Shown here one piece after another: positions 8,859 through 19,659 of a stretch of 64,000 nt of DNA; positions within the stretch are counted from its first letter, which is position 1; each line of letters opens with the position of its first letter. Source of the stretch: CBDBJR01 sp965206445. GTDB lineage: Bacteria; Pseudomonadota; Gammaproteobacteria; Arenicellales; Poriferihabitantaceae. A program made the translations under genes and the position numbers. The DNA lies in contig CBDBJR010000002.1 in NCBI GenBank assembly GCA_965206445.1, positions 3,162,001 through 3,226,000 of the forward strand, read 5' to 3'. Below the pieces are notes generated by a model. That model did no database searches. It was not told where the DNA came from and saw only the letters and a program-made list of their open reading frames with translations.

Positions 8859-9995
8859 ATGCAGCCGCTTGAAGGACTGTTGGTCGTTGCCATCGAACAG
8901 GCGGTCGCGGCGCCGCTTTGCACCGCCCGGTTGTGCGAGGCCGGCGCCCGGGTGATCAAAATCGAACGCCCGACCGGCGACTTTGCGCGCGGCTATGATA
9001 GCGTGGCGCACGGCGACAGCTCCTACTTTATCTGGCTCAACCAGAACAAGGAATCACTGGTATTGGACTTCAAACAGGCCGATGATGCCGCTTTATTGCA
9101 CCGCATCCTGCGGCAGGCCGATGTCGTGGTGCAGAACCTGGCGCCCGGGGCATTGCCGCGGGCCGGGTTCGCCAGCGCCGCATTGCGCGAACAATACCCG
9201 CGTCTGATTACCTGTGACATCTCCGGCTACGGCAACAGCCCGGCGGTGGCGGGCATGAAAGCCTATGATTTCCTGGTCCAGGCCGAAAGCGGGCTGGTGA
9301 GTATTTCCGGCGGGCGGCAGGAGCCGGGACGAATCGGCGTCTCTTTATGCGACATCGGCGCCGGCATGGCCGCGCATGCCGGCATCCTGGAAGCGTTATT
9401 GCTGCGCGCCGCAAGCGGTCGGGGCTCGGGCCTCGCCGTTTCCCTGTTCGGCGTGGCCGCCGACTGGATGACCGTGCCGCTGCTGCACTGCGATTATGCC
9501 GGCAAAGCGCCCGAGCGAACCGGGCTGCATCACCCGTCGATTGCGCCCTACGGCGGCTATGCGGTCAAACACGGTGAGGTCGTGATTGTTGCGGTGCAAA
9601 ATGAGCGCGAGTGGCGGAGATTTTGCGCCACCGTGCTCGAGCGCGCCGACCTTGCCGCCAATCCGCTTTTCGCTGACAATCGAGCGCGGGTAAAAAACCG
9701 CACCGAACTGGATCGGCTGATCCTGCACGTCAGCCAATCGCTCAGCCGGGAGGATTTTATTCAGCGGCTAAAACAGGCCGACATTGCCTATGGGGCGGTC
9801 AACAGTGTGGCCGATTTTTCCGCCCATGCCGGATTGCATCGCCGCTCGGTTGGCAGCTCGTCCGGCGGCAGCGTCAAGCTGGCGCAACGACCGATTGTCG
9901 CAACCTATCAGCAGGATGCCGATTGCCGGGCGGACTCGCGCGCGCCCACCATCGGCCAGCACACCCAGGCGCTGCGCGACGAATTTGCCGGCTAA
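8859..9995 (+). CDS. CaiB/BaiF family (class III) CoA-transferase
   Basis: A 378-residue CoA-transferase of the CaiB/BaiF (L-carnitine / formyl-CoA) family, which moves CoA between carboxylic acids. Seen directly: the N-terminal PLEGLLVVAIEQAVAAP, ARVIKIERPTGDFAR, the LNQNKESLVLDFK stretch and AYDFLVQAESG, which contains the expected catalytic Asp. The ATG is six bases after the dehydrogenase stop; a TTG overlapping that stop codon is an alternative start. This spacing indicates translational coupling. Family members with this neighbourhood act on itaconate, mesaconate, citramalate or similar acids, but that assignment is inference. Confidence 0.88.
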   Translation: MQPLEGLLVVAIEQAVAAPLCTARLCEAGARVIKIERPTGDFARGYDSVAHGDSSYFIWLNQNKESLVLDFKQADDAALLHRILRQADVVVQNLAPGALPRAGFASAALREQYPRLITCDISGYGNSPAVAGMKAYDFLVQAESGLVSISGGRQEPGRIGVSLCDIGAGMAAHAGILEALLLRAASGRGSGLAVSLFGVAADWMTVPLLHCDYAGKAPERTGLHHPSIAPYGGYAVKHGEVVIVAVQNEREWRRFCATVLERADLAANPLFADNRARVKNRTELDRLILHVSQSLSREDFIQRLKQADIAYGAVNSVADFSAHAGLHRRSVGSSSGGSVKLAQRPIVATYQQDADCRADSRAPTIGQHTQALRDEFAG

Positions 9996-10038
9996 ACTGT
10001 GCGCCGATACGTCCCTCCATACATATTGCGATTGCCCA

Positions 10039-10890
10039 ATGCAACCCACACTGGAACCGACGATACTCAACACCTGGGTCGGCAAAACCGAACAGCGAGC
10101 AGACTGTATTCGCCCGCAACCGGCCAACTTCATGCGCGCCACCCTCGACTTGCAGCGCGCCGAATTTCAGTGCGGCGACGGTTTGCCGCCGGCGTGGCAC
10201 TGGCTCTATTTTCTGGAAGCCCGACCGGCACACGAACTGGGGCGCGACGGCCACCCCAGATTGGGCGGCTTCCTGCCGCCGGTCGCGCTGCCAAGGCGCA
10301 TGTGGGCCGGCAGCCGGATGACCTTTGTCGCGCCGATTCATATCGGCGAGCGCCTGACAAAACACTCCCGTATCACCGCCGTGACCCGCAAACGCGGCAG
10401 CACCGGCGAGCTGTGCTTCGTCACCGTGCTGCACGAGTTGCGGCAGGGCGAGAGCATCAAGCTGTCGGAGGAGCAGGACATCGTCTACCGGGAAGACCCG
10501 ACCCCGGGCCAGCCCGCGCCGCCGGCGCCCGACGCGCCCGCCGATGCCGATATAGAACAAACGATTGAGCCGAACAGCACGCTGTTATTTCGCTACTCGG
10601 CGCTCACTTTCAACGGCCATCGCATCCATTACGACCTGGAGTATGCGCGCCAGGTCGAAGGCTACCCCGGCCTGGTGGTGCATGCACCGCTGACCGCCAC
10701 GCTGCTACTCGCCCTGGCCCAGGCGCATCTGCCGCGGATACCGATCGAACAATTCCGTTTCCGCGCCGTCAGCCCGCTGTTTCATTCCGCCACATTCAAA
10801 ACAGGATTGCAGCGCCAACCGGCGCAAACCGTCGTCTGGGCGGCCAACAACGACGGCAAACTGGCGATGCTGGCCCACATCACGCCCTGA
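10039..10890 (+). CDS. MaoC / FAS1-like hydratase (mesaconyl- or itaconyl-CoA hydratase type)
   Basis: A 283-residue double hot-dog hydratase related to HTD2 and bacterial mesaconyl-C4-CoA/itaconyl-CoA hydratases. The N-terminal half has the FAS1-like dehydratase look (WHWLYFLEARP, LPRRMWAGSRMTF). The C-terminal half carries the hydratase motif FNGHRIHYD with its Asp/His pair, then YPGLVVHAPLTATLL. The Met of MQPTLEPT, 43 bases after the CoA-transferase stop, gives the expected family start; the frame is open upstream but is antisense-like there. Together with the preceding two genes it suggests hydration of an unsaturated branched dicarboxyl-CoA. No CitE-like lyase, usually the next step, is in the window. 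Confidence 0.82.
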   Translation: MQPTLEPTILNTWVGKTEQRADCIRPQPANFMRATLDLQRAEFQCGDGLPPAWHWLYFLEARPAHELGRDGHPRLGGFLPPVALPRRMWAGSRMTFVAPIHIGERLTKHSRITAVTRKRGSTGELCFVTVLHELRQGESIKLSEEQDIVYREDPTPGQPAPPAPDAPADADIEQTIEPNSTLLFRYSALTFNGHRIHYDLEYARQVEGYPGLVVHAPLTATLLLALAQAHLPRIPIEQFRFRAVSPLFHSATFKTGLQRQPAQTVVWAANNDGKLAMLAHITP

Positions 10891-10973
10891 AGATCGACCG
10901 CCGGCGCTCGGCGGGACGGATACATCGGCCCGACCAACAGCGCCGGCCCGCGCGATGGGTTCGCCGGGCGGGC

Positions 10974-12659
<1,686 letters not shown>

Positions 12660-12710
12660 TGAATTGGGTTTGGGATGGTTGAGCGGAGCGGGCTGCGCAG
12701 CACGGCGAAG

Positions 12711-14009
12711 TCAGGCAACGCGATCATCGGCAATCGCCTGGGTCGGTTCGCCGACGGCCTCCGGCGGCTTTAGCCACTGCCCGCCGACCAGACTGCCGCA
12801 GCACGGATTCAGCCCGATATGGTAGCAAAGCGCCGCCGGTTCATCGACCGCCCAGAGGGCAATATCCGCCAGCTTGCCCACCTCGAGCGAGCCAATCTGC
12901 TGCTGTAGGCCCAGCGCCCGCGCCGCATTGATGGTCGTGCCCGACAACGCCTCTTCAGGCGTCAAGCCAAACAGTATACACGCCATATTCATACTCAACA
13001 GCAGCGAATTCACCGGCGAGCTGCCGGGATTGCAGTCACTGGCAACCGCAATCGGCACGCGGTGGCGGCGCAGCGCATCCACCGGCGGCAGCTGCGTTTC
13101 GCGCAGCATATAGTAGGCACCCGGCAACAGTACCGCCACCGTGCCGTGCGCGGCAATTGCGGGCACGTCCCGAGCCGGCAGATATTCCAGATGATCGACC
13201 GACAAAGCCCCTCGCGCCGCCGCCATCACCGCCCCGCCTGAATTACTGAGCTGCTCGGCATGCAGCTTGATCGGCAGGCCGGATTGGTGCGCGGCGGCAA
13301 ACACGCGCTCAACCTGGTGGGGCGTAAACGCGATGTTTTCGCAGAAGGCATCCACGGCATCGACACAGCCGGCCGCGACCGCTGCCGGCAGCATCCGGGT
13401 GCAGACCAGGTCGATATAGGCATCGCTTTGCTGCCGAAACTCCGGCGGCAGCGCGTGCGCGCCGAGAAACGTCTGCTGCAACCGGACCCCGGCGCGACTC
13501 GCCAGCCGCCGAGCGGCTTGCAGCATTTTGATTTCGTTGTCCACATCCAGCCCATAGCCGGATTTAATCTCGATGCAAGTCACCCCCTCGGCAATGAAGC
13601 GCTGCAACCGCGGCCGCGACTCGGCGACCAGCGTGGCTTCATCGGCGCTGCGGGTGGCCTGAACCGTGGCGGCAATACCGCCGCCCTGGCGGGCAATCTC
13701 GGCATAGTCGGCGCCATTCAGCCGCAGCTCGAATTCACGCACCCGGTCGCCGGCATAGACCAGATGGGTATGGCAATCAATCAGCCCCGGCGTCACCAGA
13801 CGATGCCGGCAATCAACCACCGCGACATTTTTCTCCAGCGTCGGCAACGCGCTGTGCGCTCCGATCCAGGCAATCCGGCCGTGTTCAATCAGCAGGCTCT
13901 GATCCGCCAACAGGGCATAGTCCGGTCGCGCCCGCCCGGACACGGCAAACGTAATCAAGCGGGCATGCGTTAACGCCAGCGGCTTTGCCGGCTGCGGGTC
14001 GGGCAACAT
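12711..14009 (-). CDS. hutI: Imidazolonepropionase
   Basis: A 432-residue zinc/iron amidohydrolase that opens the imidazolone ring to give N-formimino-L-glutamate, the third step of histidine degradation. Metal ligands are seen in DCHTHLVYAGDR, in KLHAEQLSNSGG and in the ASDCNPGSSP region; RLNGADYAEIARQGGGI is a family signature. It is somewhat longer than the usual 400 residues because of a C-terminal tail. It is the first gene of the hutI-hutU operon, and the 144-base gap to hutF holds repeats that could be operator sites. Confidence 0.96.
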   Translation of the reverse strand: MLPDPQPAKPLALTHARLITFAVSGRARPDYALLADQSLLIEHGRIAWIGAHSALPTLEKNVAVVDCRHRLVTPGLIDCHTHLVYAGDRVREFELRLNGADYAEIARQGGGIAATVQATRSADEATLVAESRPRLQRFIAEGVTCIEIKSGYGLDVDNEIKMLQAARRLASRAGVRLQQTFLGAHALPPEFRQQSDAYIDLVCTRMLPAAVAAGCVDAVDAFCENIAFTPHQVERVFAAAHQSGLPIKLHAEQLSNSGGAVMAAARGALSVDHLEYLPARDVPAIAAHGTVAVLLPGAYYMLRETQLPPVDALRRHRVPIAVASDCNPGSSPVNSLLLSMNMACILFGLTPEEALSGTTINAARALGLQQQIGSLEVGKLADIALWAVDEPAALCYHIGLNPCCGSLVGGQWLKPPEAVGEPTQAIADDRVA

Positions 14010-14022
14010 CGTGCGGATGGGG

Positions 14023-14069
14023 TTTATTCGCTTTATTCGCTATACTGTGACAAATGAGTGTGACACAGT
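14023..14069. promoter_or_regulatory. Repeat-rich divergent hut control region
   Basis: The gap between the divergent hutI and hutF genes contains two adjacent copies of TTTATTCGC (14023-14040), two direct copies of TGTGACA 13 bases apart (14046-14052 and 14059-14065) and inverted arms ACTGTG...CACAGT (14044-14049 and 14064-14069). Such a symmetric arrangement between divergent catabolic operons is a plausible binding site for a regulator such as HutC, but no hutC gene is in the window and the motif does not plainly match a known HutC site. Confidence 0.4.
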
Positions 14070-14153
14070 TTGAGCCGGGAATCCAAACGCGGCCCGGTTG
14101 CCCCCGCCACCGGCGGTTATGCAACCCAGCGCCGGCCGGTCGGTACAACCTCG

Positions 14154-15545
14154 ATGCACGATAACAATAGAACATGGTGGGCCGAATCGGCCTTGCTGAC
14201 CGACGGCTGGGCGCAGCAGGTGGCTATCCGGCTGGACCCGCAAGGCAATATCGCCGCGCTGACGCCGAATACCCCCAGACAAAACGCGCTGGTATTGCCG
14301 GGGAGCGTCATCCCGGGCATCCCGAACCTGCACTCCCATGCACACCAGCGCGCCATCGCCGGGCTGTGCGAGTACCGCGAGCCGGCCGATGGCGGCAATC
14401 ATTTTTGGAGCTGGCGCAAAACCATGTATCATTATTTGCAGCGCATACAGCCGCAGCAGTTGTACGATATTGCCCGTATGCTGTATTTGGAAATGCTCCA
14501 GGCGGGCTATACCAGTGTCGCCGAATTTCAATACCTGCACCATGACCCGGCCGGTCGGCGGTATGCCGAACCGGCGGAAATGACGCTGCAATGCCTGCAC
14601 GCGGCGGCGGACGTGGGCATCGGCTTTACCGCTTTGCCGGTGCTGTATCAATACGGCGGCTTTGGCCAGGCGGCGCCATTGGACAGTCAGAAACGCTTCT
14701 TGAACGACGTCGACGGATTCTGTGAAATTGCCGTGCGGCTGGCCGGCGCCACCCGCGATGATGCCAACATGAGCTGCGGCATTGCCCCGCATTCGTTGCG
14801 CGCCGTATCCGCTCAGCGGCTACAGGCCGTGCTCGACAATCTGGCGGACACCGACACGGCGGTTGTCCACCTCCATATTGCCGAACAACCCGGCGAGGTC
14901 GAAGACTGCATCGCCTGGAGTGGCCAACGCCCGGTGGAATGGCTGTATGCCCATTTCCCGGTAGATGCATCGTGGTGCCTGGTACACGCGACGCATATCA
15001 GCGACACCGAAACCCGCCTGCTTGCCAACAGCGGCGCGGTGGTCGGTCTGTGCCCGACCACCGAAGCCAACCTCGGCGACGGCTGCTTCAATGCGCTGCC
15101 TTATGCCGCTCAGGGCGGCATCTGGGGCATCGGCTCCGACAGCCACATTTCGATCAACCCGATGGAAGAATTGCGCTGGTACGAATACGGCCTGCGCTTA
15201 CGCCACCGCCGACGCAACCTGCTGGCGTCGGCACAGCAGCCGCATACCGGCCAGTGCCTGCTCGAAGCCGCCGTGCTGGGCGGCGCGCGGGCCTGTGCCC
15301 GCGCCATCGGCGAAATTGCGGTCGGTGCGCGGGCGGATTTCATCGTGCTTGATGATCACCACCCCAGGCTGACCGGACGCCGCGACGCCCGGCTGCTCGA
15401 CAGTTTGATTTTTTCCACCAACGCACCGCCGCTCAAACAGGTCTGGGTCGGTGGCCGGCGGTTAATCGACGACGGCGTACACCCCGGACAGGCGGACATT
15501 ACCGCGGCATTCCGGCGCACGGTGGCCCATCTCACGGCGGCTTGA
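14154..15545 (+). CDS. hutF: Formimidoylglutamate deiminase
   Basis: A 463-residue amidohydrolase that converts N-formimino-L-glutamate to N-formyl-L-glutamate plus ammonia, the two-step branch of histidine degradation used by pseudomonads. Metal-binding NLHSHAHQRA, the internal HLHIAEQPGEVEDC, the VHATHISDTE segment and GIGSDSHISINPMEELRW are visible in order. The Met of MHDNNRTWW was chosen; an upstream in-frame extension lacks family character. The product needs HutG (N-formylglutamate deformylase), which is not in this window. Its stop overlaps the alternative TTG start of hutH, so the two are coupled. Confidence 0.95.
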   Translation: MHDNNRTWWAESALLTDGWAQQVAIRLDPQGNIAALTPNTPRQNALVLPGSVIPGIPNLHSHAHQRAIAGLCEYREPADGGNHFWSWRKTMYHYLQRIQPQQLYDIARMLYLEMLQAGYTSVAEFQYLHHDPAGRRYAEPAEMTLQCLHAAADVGIGFTALPVLYQYGGFGQAAPLDSQKRFLNDVDGFCEIAVRLAGATRDDANMSCGIAPHSLRAVSAQRLQAVLDNLADTDTAVVHLHIAEQPGEVEDCIAWSGQRPVEWLYAHFPVDASWCLVHATHISDTETRLLANSGAVVGLCPTTEANLGDGCFNALPYAAQGGIWGIGSDSHISINPMEELRWYEYGLRLRHRRRNLLASAQQPHTGQCLLEAAVLGGARACARAIGEIAVGARADFIVLDDHHPRLTGRRDARLLDSLIFSTNAPPLKQVWVGGRRLIDDGVHPGQADITAAFRRTVAHLTAA

Positions 15546-15547
15546 CA

Positions 15548-17095
15548 ATGCACCCGACAATACCGCATCTGATTCCCGGGCAGGTTTCGCTCGCCCAGCT
15601 CGAGTCGCTGTACCGCAGCGGTGCGCCGGCCCGGCTGCACCGTCAGTGCCGCGACCGGGTCGAACAGGCGGCCAGCCTGGTGGCCCGGCTGGCGGCCGCC
15701 GAGCGCGCGGTCTACGGCATCAACACCGGCTTCGGCAAACTGGCGCATACCCGGATTGCGCCGCAGGATATCGTCGCATTGCAGCGCAACCTGATCCTGT
15801 CGCATTGCTGCGGGGTCGGAGCGCCGCTGTCAAAACAGACTGTGCGGCTGATTATCGTGCTCAAGCTGCTGTCCCTCGGGCACGGCGCCTCCGGCGTCCG
15901 CTGGCAGATCATCACGCAGCTCGAAGCCCTGCTCGAACGCGACGTGACGCCGATCATCCCGGCCCAGGGCTCGGTCGGCGCCTCCGGCGACCTGGCGCCG
16001 CTGGCGCATCTGGCGGCGGTGTTGATCGGTGAAGGGCAGGCCGAATACGCGGGCGAAGTGGTCACCGGTGCGGTCGCATTGCAGCGCGCCGGATTGTCGC
16101 CGGTGGTGCTGGGGCCAAAAGAAGGGCTGGCCCTGATCAACGGTACGCAGGTATCCACCGCACTGACGCTGGCCGGCTTGTTTGCGGCCTGGCATCTGAC
16201 CAAAGCGGTGCTGTTCACCGGCGCGGCCTCGAGCGACGCCTTGATGGCGTCGACCGAGCCGTTTCGCCCTGAAATCCATGCGCTGCGGGGGCTGCAAGGG
16301 CAAATCGACGCCGCCGCCTGCCTGCAGCAATTGCTGCTGGGCTCGGCCATTCGTGAGGCCCATCGGCTTGACGATGAGCGGGTGCAGGACCCGTACTGCC
16401 TGCGCTGTCAGCCGCAGGTGATGGGCGCCTGCATCGATCTGCTGCGGCAGGTGGCGTGCACGCTGGAGACCGAGGCCAACGCCGTAACCGATAATCCGCT
16501 GGTGCTGGTAGAGCAGCAGCAGGTTATTTCAGGCGGCAATTTTCACGCCGAGCCGGTGGCCTTTGCCGCCGATCAATGCGCGCTGGCCATCGCCGAAATC
16601 GGCTCGATTGCGCAGCGCCGCGTCGCCACGCTGGTCGACCCGGCATTGAGCTATGGCCTGCCCGGTTTTTTGTCGCCCGAGCCCGGCTTGAATTCCGGCT
16701 TCATGAGCGCCGAGATAGCCACAGCGGCGCTGATGGCGGAAAACAAACACGCCGCGGCGCCCTGTTCGATCGACTCGATACCCACCAGCGCGAATCAGGA
16801 AGATCATGTCTCCATGTCCTGCCATGCGGCGTATCGGCTGATTAAAATGAATGACAATCTGGCGCAGATCATCGCTATCGAGTGGATAATAGCGGCCCAG
16901 GGCCTGCACTTCAGAGCGCCGCTCAAGAGCAGCAAATTGATTGACGAGTTTGTCCTCCTGCTGCGCAGCGAGGTGGCGGTGCTGGGGCAGGACCGCTATA
17001 TGGCGGATGATCTGGCGCAGGCGAAATCGCTGCTGCTTGGCCCGGAAACCACCGAACTGCTGACCCGCAGCCTGTTTCCGACGCTGATGCGCTGA
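15548..17095 (+). CDS. hutH: Histidine ammonia-lyase
   Basis: A 515-residue lyase that removes ammonia from histidine to give urocanate, the first step of the pathway. The autocatalytic MIO cofactor tripeptide Ala-Ser-Gly is at residues 145-147 within GSVGASGDLAPL. Other signatures are YGINTGFGKLA, the NGTQVSTAL segment and the SIPTSANQEDHVSM stretch. The ATG is three bases past the hutF stop; a TTG overlapping that stop is an alternative. It closes the hutF-hutH operon. Confidence 0.97.
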   Translation: MHPTIPHLIPGQVSLAQLESLYRSGAPARLHRQCRDRVEQAASLVARLAAAERAVYGINTGFGKLAHTRIAPQDIVALQRNLILSHCCGVGAPLSKQTVRLIIVLKLLSLGHGASGVRWQIITQLEALLERDVTPIIPAQGSVGASGDLAPLAHLAAVLIGEGQAEYAGEVVTGAVALQRAGLSPVVLGPKEGLALINGTQVSTALTLAGLFAAWHLTKAVLFTGAASSDALMASTEPFRPEIHALRGLQGQIDAAACLQQLLLGSAIREAHRLDDERVQDPYCLRCQPQVMGACIDLLRQVACTLETEANAVTDNPLVLVEQQQVISGGNFHAEPVAFAADQCALAIAEIGSIAQRRVATLVDPALSYGLPGFLSPEPGLNSGFMSAEIATAALMAENKHAAAPCSIDSIPTSANQEDHVSMSCHAAYRLIKMNDNLAQIIAIEWIIAAQGLHFRAPLKSSKLIDEFVLLLRSEVAVLGQDRYMADDLAQAKSLLLGPETTELLTRSLFPTLMR

Positions 17096-17243
17096 CAACG
17101 CCGGCTTTGATTGGAGCGGTCAGCGGTCAACCGGGGGCGCCAGACAGGCCGCTCGACAGCGGCGGCAGATACCGCCCGCCCTGCGTCATCGCGACTGCCA
17201 GCGCCACGTGTTCCCGGTGAACGTGTAGCGCGATATTCCGGGT

Positions 17244-17855
17244 TTATGCCGCTGATAAATTCGCCAGGCGGCGGTATTCGGCATCGTCGAAGTGCTGCGG
17301 ATGACGCAGATACGACAGCGCCATATCGGTCATGTCCAGCCCCCAGAACAGCCTGCCGTCGAGCGACAGCGTGGGCACGCCAAACACGCCGGCGGCAATC
17401 GCCGTGTCGGTATTGGTATGCAGCGCCTGTTTTACCTCGGGCTGCGCGATCATCGCTTGAATGTCGGTATGGCCGGTGCGCTCGGCAATCCAGGCCCAGG
17501 TCTGCTTGTGGTTGATATCGAGGCCGCGCCGCCAGATCGCGGAAAAAATCGCCTCGATCACGTCGGGGGCACTGTTGCCGGCAATGGCGAAGCGCAATGC
17601 GGCCAGCGGATTGAACGGATGCGACGGCGGCGCTTTGAACTCGACCGCATACTGCTGCGCCAGCCAATGGCAGTATTGATAGGTCATCGAGCGCTTGGCC
17701 GGGATTTCTGCCGGGCCTTTGTGCCGCCAGTGTTTCAGCAGGCCGGCAAACAGCACCGGGCACGGCTGCACCGTCAGCTCGGCGGTGCGCCGCAGCTGCA
17801 CGTATTGCAGATAGGCAAACGGTGAAATGAAATCAAAGTACCAGACGACTTTCAT
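17244..17855 (-). CDS. DsbA-family isomerase, 2-hydroxychromene-2-carboxylate isomerase type
   Basis: A 203-residue thioredoxin-fold protein of the kappa-GST / HCCA isomerase family. The N-terminal VVWYFDFISPFAYLQ has Ser where disulfide oxidoreductases have CxxC, which fits a glutathione-dependent isomerase rather than a redox enzyme. The PAEIPAKRSMTYQYCHW stretch and C-terminal GVFGVPTLSLDGRLFWGLD are typical. The Met at 17855 gives the normal start. Substrate is unknown; no aromatic degradation genes flank it. The PhyH gene lies just upstream on the same strand, 67 bases away. Confidence 0.82.
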   Translation of the reverse strand: MKVVWYFDFISPFAYLQYVQLRRTAELTVQPCPVLFAGLLKHWRHKGPAEIPAKRSMTYQYCHWLAQQYAVEFKAPPSHPFNPLAALRFAIAGNSAPDVIEAIFSAIWRRGLDINHKQTWAWIAERTGHTDIQAMIAQPEVKQALHTNTDTAIAAGVFGVPTLSLDGRLFWGLDMTDMALSYLRHPQHFDDAEYRRLANLSAA

Positions 17856-17922
17856 GCGCGGCCACCGGTCGCGGGGTGGGCGGTGCACCAGACCGGCGGC
17901 CTCCGATTGGCGGGTGGGCGCA

Positions 17923-18678
17923 TCAGCAGACGATATCGGGGTAGTTCGAGGAGCGGCTGTCGGCAATCGGCTGGTTGTCGGCGGCATGGTAGGTAAACAC
18001 CACCGAGAGCTTGATTTTGTCGGTGTTGTTGCGGCCGGCCGCATGCAGGGTTTCGCTATGGAAAAACAGCGCGTCCCCCGGTGACAGGGCGGCCGCCTCG
18101 GCGGTGGCAATCAGCGCGTTGTTCGCGGCGATATCCTGACGCAGAAAATACGCGGCGTCATAGCGTCCGCGGTCGAGCTTTAGATTGTGGCTGCCGGGAA
18201 TCAGCTGTATACCGCCGTTGGCCGCATGCTCATCGTCCAGCGCCAGCCATACGCTGATCAGGTCGGGGCGGTCGAACAGCCAATAGCGAATATCCTGATG
18301 CCACAGCGTCGCACTGCTGTAGCCGGGGTGCTTGGTCATGATGCAGTTATGGTGATTTTGCGACAATTGCACCGTATCCGCCGCCAGCAACTGCCTGACC
18401 CGGCGCGCGACCGCAGGCGAGGTCGCCCACTGCCGGAAGACCTGATCCCGGATGTAGGCGTGCAGCAAACGCCGGGGGGTGCCGCCGCCGGGGGACAGGC
18501 GGTCGGTCGGCGCCCCCGGGTAGTGGATGTCGGTCTCGAATTCAAGCGGCGCCAGCGGCGGGTCGAGTGAGGCATGAATGACGCGCAGCATGTCGTCGCA
18601 TTGCCGGGCGGGTGACAGCGCGCGCACGACAATAAAGCCGTTGGCGGAAAAAAGCCGGATTTCTTCCTCGGTGAACAC
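17923..18678 (-). CDS. Phytanoyl-CoA dioxygenase (PhyH) family Fe(II)/2-oxoglutarate oxygenase
   Basis: A 251-residue 2-oxoglutarate-dependent oxygenase. The iron-binding pair H127-x-D129 is in LWHQDIRYW and the distal His is in FHSETLHAAGRNN; a Lys/Ser segment (DKIKLSV) follows where the 2-oxoglutarate carboxylate is bound. The N-terminal helix EEEIRLFSANGFIVVRA is typical of the family. Substrates range from phytanoyl-CoA to ectoine and small alcohols, and nothing nearby settles it. It is probably transcribed together with the DsbA-like isomerase gene. Confidence 0.83.
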   Translation of the reverse strand: MFTEEEIRLFSANGFIVVRALSPARQCDDMLRVIHASLDPPLAPLEFETDIHYPGAPTDRLSPGGGTPRRLLHAYIRDQVFRQWATSPAVARRVRQLLAADTVQLSQNHHNCIMTKHPGYSSATLWHQDIRYWLFDRPDLISVWLALDDEHAANGGIQLIPGSHNLKLDRGRYDAAYFLRQDIAANNALIATAEAAALSPGDALFFHSETLHAAGRNNTDKIKLSVVFTYHAADNQPIADSRSSNYPDIVC

Positions 18679-18837
18679 AGTGTCAGCTTGAATCCGCTAT
18701 ACCAAATCAATCCCGGTGTCGGTGTTTGAGCGCCACGGTCAAAGCGTGCGTGTATTCATTGCTCGGCGCTGCTACTCAGGGCCCCTCGGGGCCGCTGTTC
18801 GAGGTCGCGTTGCCGGCCCGCCGCCGGCCATTGCCGC

Positions 18838-19557
18838 TCATCCGCATTTGCTTTCGCCGCAGCTCAGGCAGGTCATGCAACCGTCCATCAGGACCATGGC
18901 CTTGACATGGCATTTATGGCATAGCCCGGCATTGGCCAGCACCGTGGCGTCATCGGCGGCGTCGGCGGTTTGCCACAACTCGTATTCCTTGCGCTTCTGG
19001 TCTACCAGTTTTTTCTGATGTTTGTCCAGCCCCGGAGCGCTGATCAGGCCGATGATCTTTAAGTGGTTCTCGATGATAACGCCGATTTCGGCCACTAAAG
19101 AGGGCATGAATTTACCGCCTTTTTTGAAGTAGCCGCCTTTCGGATCAAACACGCTTTGCAGCTCTTTGACCAGAAACGTGACGTCGCCGCCTTTTCTGAA
19201 TACGGCCGAAATAATCAACGTCAGGCCGGTGATCCACTGATAGTGATCCATATTTTTCGAGTTGATGAAAATCTCGAACGGCTGGCGCTTTTCATGCGGC
19301 GTATCGGGATTCAGAACCATGTCGTTAATGGTGATGTAAAACGCATGCTCGGAAACCGGGGTTTTGATTTTATAGGTGCTGCCGATCAGCATATCGGGCC
19401 GCTCGACCTTTTCATGCATCTCATGCATCTGCACAATCTCCGCCGATTTGGCGGGCACACTCGCCGCCGGCTCGGCGGCAGCGGCAGCGGGCGATTCGGC
19501 GCTCGTCTGATCTGCCTTGACGACTTCATAGCCGACAATTTTCTGGTCTATTTTCAT
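18838..19557 (-). CDS. nrdJb: Class II ribonucleotide reductase, C-terminal subunit NrdJb
   Basis: A 239-residue protein that corresponds to the C-terminal part of adenosylcobalamin-dependent ribonucleotide reductase when the gene is split, as in Pseudomonas aeruginosa. A linker rich in Ala and Glu (about residues 15-50) precedes the core. The C-terminus carries CHKCH, CMTCLSC and a final SKCG, a Cys-rich tail expected to re-reduce the active site and/or bind zinc. It lies 102 bases downstream of nrdJa on the same strand with no gene between. Its position and content make the pairing secure. Confidence 0.88.
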   Translation of the reverse strand: MKIDQKIVGYEVVKADQTSAESPAAAAAEPAASVPAKSAEIVQMHEMHEKVERPDMLIGSTYKIKTPVSEHAFYITINDMVLNPDTPHEKRQPFEIFINSKNMDHYQWITGLTLIISAVFRKGGDVTFLVKELQSVFDPKGGYFKKGGKFMPSLVAEIGVIIENHLKIIGLISAPGLDKHQKKLVDQKRKEYELWQTADAADDATVLANAGLCHKCHVKAMVLMDGCMTCLSCGESKCG

Positions 19558-19659
19558 CTGCGTTGCTGCTCCGATTGTTGCTCTGGTCAGGGCTCCGGTC
19601 AGGGAGCCGGTTAGAGGATATTGCCCGCCGCCCTGCGATGCCGATAACCCGGGCGGCGG

